Shown in pieces: positions 1 through 8,300 of a stretch of DNA of 64,000 bases (position 1 is its first letter; each line of letters begins with the position of its first letter). The notes below the pieces were generated by a model that saw only the letters and a program-made list of their open reading frames with translations, searched no databases and was not told the DNA's origin. Position numbers and translations under genes: made by a program. Origin of the DNA: a virus; the IMG/VR virus record IMGVR_UViG_3300030430_004991, positions 1 to 64,000 of that record. One strand, 5' to 3'.

Positions 1-249
1 GAATACACGACGAACGATTGGGAATGCAACAGCAGCGAAACCTTCAACATCGCTGCCACCCATAGTGTTGGCTTCGCGAAGAAGTTCTTTTGCTTGGTTT
101 TCGAGCAAGCGAGCCATAGTTGACTTTTCGCGCTCGGTTTGAAGACCTTCAAGTAGACCGGTTTTCCCCCACTTGGAAAGAAGAGCAGAGCCTTCCTTCT
201 TCATGTCACGGTTTACGATGCCTTCTGTAAGTGTTTCAATTATAGACAT
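1..249 (-). CDS. 23: Major capsid protein, N-terminal part (T4 gp23-like), cut by window start
   Basis: The first 83 codons of a gp23-type capsid protein, which builds the icosahedral head lattice. The gene runs off the left edge. Translation from the ATG at 249 gives a helical, charged prosequence with a MARLLENQ block (about residues 45-52), then LLREA (56-60) and AFPIVRRVF (75-83). The MA-LLENQ and FPIVRR blocks are typical of gp23 of marine T4-like phages. A strong ribosome site (AAGGAGG) lies just upstream. The gene directly follows the scaffold gene, as in T4. In T4 the gp21 protease removes the N-terminal prosequence after an (L/I)-x-E site; here LRE at 57-59 sits at the expected distance before the VRR block. 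The identity is secure; the cleavage site is inferred. Confidence 0.93.
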   Translation of the reverse strand, partial: MSIIETLTEGIVNRDMKKEGSALLSKWGKTGLLEGLQTEREKSTMARLLENQAKELLREANTMGGSDVEGFAAVAFPIVRRVF

Positions 250-273
250 TATTTTAACCTCCTTAAATTATTG

Positions 274-1485
274 TTATTTAATGCCAGCAAGTTTTTTCAT
301 GTGTTCAGCAAATGTATGCTCAACTGTTTCGTTAACTTGCTTTCTACGTGGCAAAATTCCAGATAGATTTGATTTTCTTTGAACGGACTCGCTTAGGGTT
401 CTAGGAGATTTATTATCTCGACTAGAAGTTACCGTAGCACTCAGAGTCTCGCAAAGAGATTTTGCTTCTTCGGGACTTTTCGCCTTTGCGATGGCTTCAA
501 CAATTTTGGTTTTTTGTCGCTCATTCAGGGAGGCATCGCTTAAAGTTTTATTTGAATAAAGCAATCTAGCATTTGAGAGAAGTGTCTCGTTTACTTTTTG
601 AGATAACTTCTCAACAACATCTTTATATTGCTTATTCTTGTGTTTAAATCGTTTAATTGTTTCTTTGAGTTTTTCATTGTCTTTTTTAAGACCTTCATTC
701 TCTTCTTTAAATTGTGTAGACTGTTCGTGGGCTAGTTGCATCTCTCTTTGATACTGTAGTTTTCCCTCGTCTGTTTGGAAAGTTCCATCTTTAACAGCCT
801 TCATGTCAACAATTAATTCTTCTTCTAGAATTTCATTGTCATCTATTTCATTCATTAAATTCATAATCTCTTCAATAAGAGCATCTTCATCTTCGTCTTC
901 ACTCAAAGACTCTTGAAGATTGAGGTCTCCGAGAAGATCGTCTCCGCCTTCATCAGCAGTCTTATCATCTCCACCGAGTCCAAGATCAGCAGACAATTCA
1001 GAAGGTCCTTGTTGATCTGTTTCTGCTTCTGTTTCTAGCTTAAGATCTTCTAAGTCTAGTACATAAACAGGCTCCTCAACATCAATTGAAAACTGAACTT
1101 TTTGATCTGGGTCGTTTAGAGGAGACCCGGCAAATGGGGCCTCTATTGAAGACGATGAAGATTGGCTTCCTGCCATGTTTCCCTCTTCCTCTTGAAGAAG
1201 TTTTTCATCAATAGCTTCGGACAATTCAGATTCTGCAACTATAAAAGGCTTTTCACCTTCTCTTACAATTGTGGCTTGCCCATCTTCTACTTCATAGAGG
1301 GTATAATTTTTACCTTCATAAGAAACTTTTTGCTTTCTTGGGGTTTCTTCTCCCTCTAATAAAGTTTCAACTGCTTCTTTAATTTGAGGTGCAAACTTCT
1401 CTATAAGTGCTTGCTCAGCGTTTTTCAACGCCGCTTCACGTAGTGCCTGTGCATCTACGATTGCTTGTTCTAACATTGAAGACAT
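274..1485 (-). CDS. 22: Prohead core scaffolding protein (T4 gp22-like)
   Basis: A 403-residue, very acidic and helical protein immediately upstream of the capsid gene, the position of gene 22 in T4. It would form the internal core on which the capsid assembles and be degraded by the gp21 protease during maturation. The N-terminus is helical with MLEQA and ALREAAL motifs. The middle (about 130-225) is strongly Asp/Glu rich. A long coiled-coil stretch (about 230-310) is rich in Lys and Glu. The C-terminus ends in a short helix (HTFAEHMKKLAGIK), as scaffolds often do for capsid contact. Several (L/I)-x-E sites could serve the protease. AGGAG lies 9 bases before the ATG. A CTATTTA motif lies at 1516-1524 upstream. 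The assignment rests on position, composition and the ends. Confidence 0.82.
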   Translation of the reverse strand: MSSMLEQAIVDAQALREAALKNAEQALIEKFAPQIKEAVETLLEGEETPRKQKVSYEGKNYTLYEVEDGQATIVREGEKPFIVAESELSEAIDEKLLQEEEGNMAGSQSSSSSIEAPFAGSPLNDPDQKVQFSIDVEEPVYVLDLEDLKLETEAETDQQGPSELSADLGLGGDDKTADEGGDDLLGDLNLQESLSEDEDEDALIEEIMNLMNEIDDNEILEEELIVDMKAVKDGTFQTDEGKLQYQREMQLAHEQSTQFKEENEGLKKDNEKLKETIKRFKHKNKQYKDVVEKLSQKVNETLLSNARLLYSNKTLSDASLNERQKTKIVEAIAKAKSPEEAKSLCETLSATVTSSRDNKSPRTLSESVQRKSNLSGILPRRKQVNETVEHTFAEHMKKLAGIK

Positions 1486-1515
1486 TAAAGTTAACTCCTA
1501 ATAATACGTATCATC

Positions 1516-1524
1516 TCTAAATAG
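1516..1524 (-). promoter_or_regulatory. CTATTTA motif upstream of scaffold gene, candidate late promoter
   Basis: The sense strand reads CTATTTAGA about 30 bases before the scaffold start, in the 62-base gap after the preceding fibre gene. The same motif recurs in other gaps before virion genes. A late-promoter role is an inference from recurrence and from the gp55-like sigma factor encoded at 61621-62310. Confidence 0.4.
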
Positions 1525-1547
1525 TGGGAAAACAAAGAAAAAGACTA

Positions 1548-2411
1548 TTAGGTTACTTTATTAATAACAACCCATGCACCCGAGCTAGCACAGATAATTG
1601 TAACAGCGCCACCAGCAGTATCTATAACGTAAGTTGAGTTTCCACTTATGTCCGCTCCACCGGATGCAACAATTCCAATGTTACTAATGTTTGCTCTTCC
1701 TGCTGCATCAAATATTGTCAAAATTCTTCCAACATCATCAGAAGAAATTGATGGTAAATTGATTGTGCGCTGTGATGTGGTGTCCACTGCTAGATAATGA
1801 TGTGCGGACGTAACTGTGAACGGAGAACTTGAAACTACGTCAAGTTGCGCGATGTATCCACCATTTGTGCTAAGATTGCCGGCAATCGATGTGTTAGAAG
1901 ATCCGTCAAAAGTTATAGCAGGATTACCAGAGTTATCACGTACATCATTTCCCCTGATACGAATGTCTCCATCAATGTCCAATAAATGGCTTGGGCTCGT
2001 AGTACCGATTCCAACTTTTCCGCTTTCTTTAATTGTTACTGCTTGAACGCTAGATCCAACAGTAGGATTGACCCAAAATTGTATATCTTTTCCGTTAGTT
2101 TCGTTTTGCATAACAAGATTCTCAGCATTTGAAATACTAATGTTAGCGGTATCAACACCATCGGTTTCAAATACAATTTCTCTATAGTCTGATCCGCCTT
2201 TAGCTAATCTAAGGCCTTGTGTCTCTGAGCCAGATATATGCACCGGGACTGTTGTTGTTATAACACTATTGGCAACATGTAGTCTTGTTGAGCCACTTGT
2301 CTGAAAGGCGATCTCATCTTCTCCAAAATCAATTTTTGTATCTCTCTGTGTATCGTCTGCTGCCTTAATATCACCTTGAACAGTTGAGCCTTTTGAAAAA
2401 TTGTAAGCCAT
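1548..2411 (-). CDS. Tail fibre / virion adhesin-type protein
   Basis: A 287-residue protein starting MAYNFSKGS at 2411, chosen because AAAGGAG stands 6 bases before it; an upstream in-frame extension would run through a terminator hairpin. The sequence is rich in Ser, Thr, Gly and Asn, with short beta-type repeats. A VGIGTTSPSHLLDIDGDI segment (about 152-169) is typical of fibre proteins that precede peptidase-type chaperone domains, but no such chaperone domain follows. The last 85 residues form a module (RTINLPSISSDDVGRI..., IDTAGGAVTIICASSGAWVVI) resembling the C-termini of the next two proteins. It is probably a trimeric distal fibre or decoration part. No enzymatic motif was seen. The exact virion location is unknown. 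Confidence 0.7.
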   Translation of the reverse strand: MAYNFSKGSTVQGDIKAADDTQRDTKIDFGEDEIAFQTSGSTRLHVANSVITTTVPVHISGSETQGLRLAKGGSDYREIVFETDGVDTANISISNAENLVMQNETNGKDIQFWVNPTVGSSVQAVTIKESGKVGIGTTSPSHLLDIDGDIRIRGNDVRDNSGNPAITFDGSSNTSIAGNLSTNGGYIAQLDVVSSSPFTVTSAHHYLAVDTTSQRTINLPSISSDDVGRILTIFDAAGRANISNIGIVASGGADISGNSTYVIDTAGGAVTIICASSGAWVVINKVT

Positions 2412-2426
2412 AAAAAATCTCCTTTT

Positions 2427-2435
2427 TATAAATAG
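2427..2435 (-). promoter_or_regulatory. CTATTTATA motif before fibre gene, candidate late promoter
   Basis: The sense strand reads CTATTTATA between the end of a terminator hairpin and the AAAGGAG ribosome site of the fibre gene starting at 2411. The site lies right after a terminator, where a new transcript would be needed. The promoter role is inferred. Confidence 0.45.
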
Positions 2436-2461
2436 AAAAAGGGCCGAGCAAAGCCCGACCC
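2435..2461 (-). terminator. Intrinsic terminator between two fibre genes
   Basis: On the minus strand a GC-rich stem (GGGTCGGGC / GCTCGGCCC, nine pairs including two G-T) closes a TTT loop and is followed by TTTTT. It ends transcription coming from the fibre gene at 2487-4151. Confidence 0.82.
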
Positions 2462-2486
2462 CCAAGATAAAACTTGTGACTTTAGA

Positions 2487-4151
2487 TTAGAAGATTCTCC
2501 AATCATCAGCAGCTACGTAAACTAATTCAATCGCAGCATTATCAGATTCAAGAACAACTGAGGTTAGGTTTCCGTCAATTGTTTGAGAACCGGCACGCGC
2601 GATTGTAACAGCACCACTAGACACACCAGCAACTTTAACTCTTACTGAATCGCCTGCGCTCAATCCAGCAGAAGCAGGAAGAGTCAAAGTACGAGCAGCA
2701 GAAGTGTTTGCTGAAGCATAGTTAACACCTTTAGCAAGTGTAGCGTCTGCATCACCAAATGCAGTTACGGTAACAACACCAGAACCGATGTATGTCTTAA
2801 GACGAGAAAAATCAGTTCTTTTAATTGTTCCTGCATCGGAAATAATCATTTCGTCTGTGTCAGCAATAGCAGCACCGATGTCATCAAGACCAGAAACAAT
2901 GTTGTTATTAAGCATAGAGCCCTCAACAGCGTTTGCTTGAATAGTTGCAGCACCACCAGCAGCAACGGCAATATCACCAGAAACATTTCCGAAGATTGCA
3001 TCTTCAAGATTTGAGAAAGTAATTGCCTTAAGTGTACCGTCGTCAGAGAACAAGAATTCGTCTGCTTGAGCAACACCAGTGCCACCTAGATTGTCTTGTG
3101 CGGAGATAAGATCATCAGCAACCATTGAGCCTTCAACAGCGCCAGCAGCGATTGTCAAAGCACCATTGGAAGCAACAGTGGCATCACCACTAATCTTTGA
3201 GAAAGCCAATTCAGCAATCTTAACAACTTGTGTTTGCTTCATTGTACCATTATCATTGTGCAAGAAACCATCAGCGTCAGCAAGAGAATCTGTACCAACA
3301 GTAGCACCACCATCAAGCAAAGCAAATTCTGCAGCAGTAACTGCAATAGAAGCAGCAGAAGCAGCATCAGCGATAAGTGGAACATGTCCGGACAAATCAG
3401 GAAGAGTGATAGTACGATCTGCGGAAGGATCAGCAGAAGTCAATGAGATTTCATTTCCGTCTGGAGTAGCACCTTCAAACTGCACAGAAGAAGTTACAAC
3501 AAAACCTTGTTGAATTTCAACAGAAGAACCTTGAACGGTGAGGTTACCGGCAACAGTAACATCTCCAGCAAAAGTTGCATTTGCACTAGTGTTAAGAGTG
3601 ATAGCAGCGTTTGTTCCAACACTTTCACCAAGACCAATTTTAAGACTGTCGTCAGAGTCATCAAGACCAATGTAATAGTCTTGAGCATTACCGTCATAAA
3701 CAATCTTAGTATCTTCAGCACCAGCATCACCAATAACGAGAGTTGGAGTGGTACCAGCAATTACTACCCCATTAGCAGGAGCAGAGATTCGCAATTGGTC
3801 GCCTCCGTCTTCATCATATTCGATGCTAGCTTCTTGATTGTCACCGAAACCTAATGGAGTATCGTCTCCAAAAAGCATTGGCTTTGAAGCATGAATTATT
3901 TCTGAACCGTTTGAGGTTGCAAACCTCATGTAAACGTTTGACCCTTCTTTGATTTCCAAAGCGTTCGCTTGATTATCAGTAAGAACGATATCTAGTTCGT
4001 TATTGTCTGCGGAGATACTGTCGATTGCAATGTCTCCAACATTTGTAATGTTTTGATCAGCATTGCTTAGACCAGAGCTAAACGTTGCTGCTTGTTTGTG
4101 TGTAATAGAGCCGCTAAGAATTGCAGCCCCTACTTGAAATTTATAAGCCAT
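2487..4151 (-). CDS. Repetitive tail fibre protein
   Basis: A 554-residue Ala/Gly/Asp-rich protein starting MAYKFQVGA at 4151, with TTGGAGG 7-8 bases before it. Residues about 1-215 describe a fibre shaft. From about 255 to 450 there are recurring blocks of the type (I/D)A-x-AE-F and (D)EFLFSDDGTLK / DEMIISDAGTIKRTDFS, paired with SGD-AVA--GA-TI-A-AVEGSM repeats, which suggests a repeating beta-rich shaft. This pattern is common in phage fibres of marine viruses. The C-terminal module (about 475-554) ends in TIDGNLTSVVLES, AAIELVYV and DDWRIF and matches the ends of the neighbouring fibre proteins. No catalytic motif was seen. It probably recognises the host surface or forms part of the fibre network. 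Confidence 0.72.
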   Translation of the reverse strand: MAYKFQVGAAILSGSITHKQAATFSSGLSNADQNITNVGDIAIDSISADNNELDIVLTDNQANALEIKEGSNVYMRFATSNGSEIIHASKPMLFGDDTPLGFGDNQEASIEYDEDGGDQLRISAPANGVVIAGTTPTLVIGDAGAEDTKIVYDGNAQDYYIGLDDSDDSLKIGLGESVGTNAAITLNTSANATFAGDVTVAGNLTVQGSSVEIQQGFVVTSSVQFEGATPDGNEISLTSADPSADRTITLPDLSGHVPLIADAASAASIAVTAAEFALLDGGATVGTDSLADADGFLHNDNGTMKQTQVVKIAELAFSKISGDATVASNGALTIAAGAVEGSMVADDLISAQDNLGGTGVAQADEFLFSDDGTLKAITFSNLEDAIFGNVSGDIAVAAGGAATIQANAVEGSMLNNNIVSGLDDIGAAIADTDEMIISDAGTIKRTDFSRLKTYIGSGVVTVTAFGDADATLAKGVNYASANTSAARTLTLPASAGLSAGDSVRVKVAGVSSGAVTIARAGSQTIDGNLTSVVLESDNAAIELVYVAADDWRIF

Positions 4152-4177
4152 AAAAAAATCCTCCAAGAAAATATAGC

Positions 4178-4198
4178 AAAAAAAGACCACAAGGTCTT
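4178..4198 (-). terminator. Short intrinsic terminator before fibre gene
   Basis: The sense strand has AAGACC-TTGT-GGTCTT followed by a run of seven T. The hairpin lies between the stop of the 4234-5334 gene and the ribosome site of the 2487-4151 gene, and is preceded by a CTATTTATA motif. Confidence 0.7.
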
Positions 4199-4202
4199 CG
4201 TC

Positions 4203-4211
4203 TATAAATAG
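4203..4211 (-). promoter_or_regulatory. CTATTTATA motif upstream of terminator hairpin
   Basis: The sense strand has CTATTTATA about 50 bases before the start of the 2487-4151 fibre gene, identical in nine bases to the motif at 2427-2435. Here it precedes the hairpin, so a transcript starting a few bases downstream would begin near the left arm of the stem. The promoter role is inferred. Confidence 0.4.
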
Positions 4212-4233
4212 TCAATCATCTTTACAAAAGAAA

Positions 4234-5334
4234 CTAGTAAACAAAGAATTTTGAAGTACCATCTGAGTAAATATTGACAGCAGCATGTGGTGATTCTAAA
4301 ATAATAGAGGTAGAACCATCAATAGTTTCTCCTCCGGTTGTTAGTACTGTTATGTTATTTGTGTTTGCGTTCCCCGCTTCGTCCTTAATGGTAAAAAATT
4401 GACCCGCGCTATACCCAGATGCCGCTGGTAAACGTATTTCTATAGCAGAAGACGCAGAAACACCCATTATTCTAGCACTAGTTGAGGCTGTTATGGTCGT
4501 TGTCACAGCGGTTCTAGAATAATTTATACCACCGGGAATTGTTACTGTTACATTGTTACTAGAATTTGTTGCAGTTACACCTGCTCCTACAAAGTCAAAG
4601 GAAGTAACAGCAGTGGTTATGTTGGAGCCTTCGTCTTTGACAATTGTGCTGCCAACACCTTCAAGTTTTTCATCTAAGTATTTTCCAACATACAAATAAG
4701 CAGATGCTGTAACTGGAATTTTAGATGCTTGATAATCCTGTATGAAGATGATTCCAGAGTAGTAATCAAACTGCCAGTCAATTGCATCTGTGGATGAAAT
4801 TTTATTTGCTGGATTTGTTGGATCTCCAGTGTATAACTCTACAAAGTATCTGTTATTACCACTGGATCCAGGAAGACCAGCGTCTGTTGTAAATGGTGGT
4901 ACTAATTGAAGCCCACCACGAGACAAGTAAATTCTTTTATCGTTGATAAAGTTTCCACTTCCTTTATTTGGATTTGATGATGTTGTTTGGTAATTTGATG
5001 GTAGTTTTAAATAATAAGCGTGATCACCAGCACTTTGTGACTCATCCCCACCGTCTGCGTCAGCAGCATCTGCATCGTAAAAACCATCTGAAATCGCAAC
5101 ACAATCAAAATAGACCCTTTCAACTGTTGCAGGTGCACCGGCAGATGCTGAATAGAGTGTAAAAAAATCAGTACCTGGCTCTCTAGGTATTGATTCTGCA
5201 AAGACACCACCCCCTGGCACTGAGACATTTGAAGGAAATGCTTCTTCGGCATCAGTAAGAGATGGGCGAACCTGTGTTTTGCCAAGTAATTTCTTCGCAG
5301 CGAAGTTAGTAAATGTTACATTTGTTTTTGCCAT
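4234..5334 (-). CDS. Virion fibre-type protein with shared C-terminal module
   Basis: A 366-residue protein starting MAKTNVTFTNFAAKKLLG at 5334. The start overlaps the stop of the upstream gene (TAATG) and has AGGTGG in the upstream coding end. Residues about 50-160 are a beta-rich segment. Residues about 160-220 contain a DAIDWQFDYYSGIIFIQDY stretch, a pattern seen in many marine myovirus structural proteins where a domain ends just before a fibre region. From about 285 the protein carries the same C-terminal module as the two downstream fibres (IRLPAASGYSAGQFFTIKDEAG, then ETIDGSTSIILES, then FFVY). It is probably a fibre or fibre-connector subunit. The precise role is unknown. Confidence 0.68.
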   Translation of the reverse strand: MAKTNVTFTNFAAKKLLGKTQVRPSLTDAEEAFPSNVSVPGGGVFAESIPREPGTDFFTLYSASAGAPATVERVYFDCVAISDGFYDADAADADGGDESQSAGDHAYYLKLPSNYQTTSSNPNKGSGNFINDKRIYLSRGGLQLVPPFTTDAGLPGSSGNNRYFVELYTGDPTNPANKISSTDAIDWQFDYYSGIIFIQDYQASKIPVTASAYLYVGKYLDEKLEGVGSTIVKDEGSNITTAVTSFDFVGAGVTATNSSNNVTVTIPGGINYSRTAVTTTITASTSARIMGVSASSAIEIRLPAASGYSAGQFFTIKDEAGNANTNNITVLTTGGETIDGSTSIILESPHAAVNIYSDGTSKFFVY

Positions 5335-8300
5335 TAGTACGCCACCTGTATTCTGGACAAGTATCCTGTCCAATCTTTATGAGCAGAAATTTTTACAATA
5401 AAATATTGATTTTGTTTTATTCTTCTTGTTCCTAAAGTTAAGGACACAGCTAATCCGTTGGTATCAATCGATTGATCTTCACCAGAAAAACTTCCTGCTC
5501 TAATTCCGGCACCATCATTATTTGGTTGATTACCAGAGTCAAAAATTCTTGCAACATCTGCCCATCCAGTTGATTGATCGTCTGCTCCAGAAAAGTTAGG
5601 ATCAAATGGAACTTTTAGCTCAACAAAACAATTTTTATTTGCTCCAAGAGATGCAGCATAGGTTCCAGATTTACCCACAAGATTAGCGTCTCCATACAAT
5701 GTTATTGTAAAACTAGCAACAGTTGATGCTCCGGTATATCTATACAGTCTATAGAAAGTTCTTGTATTGTTTGTTAGGGTTGAATAGTTTGGGTTTCCTG
5801 CTGGGGCTTGTAAGCCGGTAGAACCCTCGGCATTGTTTCTAGTATCTCCAGCCTTTCCAATTTGAAACGGGGAGATTGCAAACCCATTTACAGACACCAT
5901 ACCATCATCATGTGATCCACCATTATTCATGGCTGTCTGAGAGTTCCAAGTATTTCCAGCGTCGATTGCTGCAGCCTGATTGTCGTAGTTTCCAGAAACA
6001 ATTCTGTAGTCTTCTGTATTGAAATATTCATTATTAGTAAGAGTAGTACTACCAATAGATCCGGAATATTTCATAAATGATGTTTTAGAAGCAGTTGATG
6101 TAGTCTTGTTTGTTTTAAAAGGATGCTTTAATGTAGAAGCAACAGAGACATCATGATCTGTAAAAATACCTAGTCCGCCGCTTATTGATGTTAGGTTATC
6201 AAATAAAACAGTTCCTGTTACTTCTATTGTTGTTGTTTCACAATTTGCATTATTATTTAAAGCCGGCATCGATGCTTGACTAACTGCGGAATCAAATGTC
6301 GTAAGGCCACTACCGACTGCTCTTATGTTTGCAATGGAAGAATTTGTTGTTGTCCCAAAAGAAATAGCATCCGATGCATTACTGTATACATTACTATAAA
6401 AATTTGAACCAGAATATGAAAAACTAGCAGAGGGCCTTGAGGCAAAATATTTTATTCCTGATTGATAGTAAATGTCATTATGGTTAAAATCAGATAGAAC
6501 AGGAGAAGACACAGCGGTATTATCCACAGCACCAGAGGCATCAACAACCCATTCAACATAATTTGTTGTTGCGTCCGAGTTTGTTCTATGAATTAATCTC
6601 GCATAGTTCCAACCGGCTCTTTGGTTACCTGATGATACTTCGTAAGTACCGGTTCTGTATGGCTTCAAATAATCAGGTACACCATCTGATGTTGTAGAAA
6701 AGTCAACTGCCGATACACTAAGTCGCGAACTACTTCCATTAACAGTGTTAATAGCAGAGAGTGTGCTAGATAAATCGATACTGTGTACCTCTGATCCATT
6801 AACTTCTAGAATTAAAGAACCAGAATAGGCATTAAAAAATGCTTTAGCAGGAAAATCATTTCCGCCATCCGCCGCAATTGCATCGTTTATTTCGCCATCA
6901 ATTGTAGTGACCGCAGAAAAAATACCTCTTCTGTCTCCACTAACAGTATAATCACCATTTGAATTAATAGTAGACATAGAACCTACACCAGACCCAGCAA
7001 CATTACTGTAACCAGAAATCGCGTTCGAAGACCCAAAAGATAACTTAGCCGATGTACCGGTATCATTCGCATCAATGTCTGAGAGTGCCTGAGGGGTAGC
7101 CGCAGTTTCGGCGGAGGCCCCAAGTTGAAAGTCTAATTGTGAAACATACCCGGCCATGTTATTGGTTTCTATTTTTATCAAAAAATATTCATCGTCCGCA
7201 ATACTAGCGGTACCAAAAGTAATAACATGAACAGAGTTAAAGGTGTTAATTCTATTGCTATTTGCTGTTGCTGTTGAAACATAACAGCCATCACCGTCGC
7301 CTACTGAGCCATAAGCAAAATTTTCTGAAATGTTCATCCACCCGGTCTTACCTGGTATTTTTGCTAGAAAGTGTGCATCGTTAGAGTCAAAAGGAACAGA
7401 GTCTTCATTAAACTTAAATCCGTTTTTTTGAGATGTTATTTTGGCACTATAGATTGTAGCGCCTGATGTGTTTTGAATCTTTCGAAAATAAGTTCTAATC
7501 CCAGTTTGACCAGAATAGTTCGGTTGCCCACTAGCAACATTTGCTAATGTAGAAAAATTACCATTGTTTGGTACATCACCATCTCTCGGGTTATAAAGTC
7601 TTCTATTATAGATTAACATACCATCATCATGTCCAGCCTTTCCAGAAGATGTCATGTGAGCAGTTGAGTCCCATGTCCCTGATGAAACTGCTCCTTGTGT
7701 GTCATAAGACCCGGAAGAAATCCTAAAATCTTCATCTTCAAATGTCTCAGAAAGATTTGAGTTAGGGCTACTTGTATCTGCGTCGATCAACATACCTGTT
7801 ATTGTAGTAGATCCAGCAGTTGATAGATTAGATTTTAAAGGATGTGTAGCATTTAAACTCATTCCTATTGTTCCATTTAAAAGGTAGGTTCCGTTATAAT
7901 TTACACTAGCAGTGATACCTAGAGTCTTTGTGTTGTCTTCTGATCCTCCAATGTTTGGAACAGACTGTGCTGATGGAGTTGTTGAGTTTGTTGGTGTAAA
8001 AGTTATGGTATTGCTATCCGAAGGAAAAACATTTTTATACATGTTTAGGATATCTGCTTTGTAATTTGCTGTTAAATCAGTGTTGTATTTAACACCAGAA
8101 ACATATTTTGATCCAACAAGAGAAACATCTTCTATTCTATTGTTTGTAACAGACAGTGCTGCGGCTGCGCCGGCCGGATCATTAATCCATACAATTCCAT
8201 TGACATAATTATAGGTTGAACCAATTTGATGGTATACAATGGCAATGTTACTACCAGATGCTTGATCTGCAACAGCCACCTTAAAGCCTGCGGTACGATG

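Noticed and set aside
2412-2465. An N-terminal extension of the fibre gene (18 extra codons)
   Set aside because: The extension runs through a terminator hairpin, and a good ribosome site stands before the downstream MAYNF start.
3079-3513. A 144-codon open frame on the plus strand opposite a fibre gene
   Set aside because: It is a mirror of the repetitive Ala/Ser-rich fibre gene, has no ribosome site and the minus-strand protein is clearly real.
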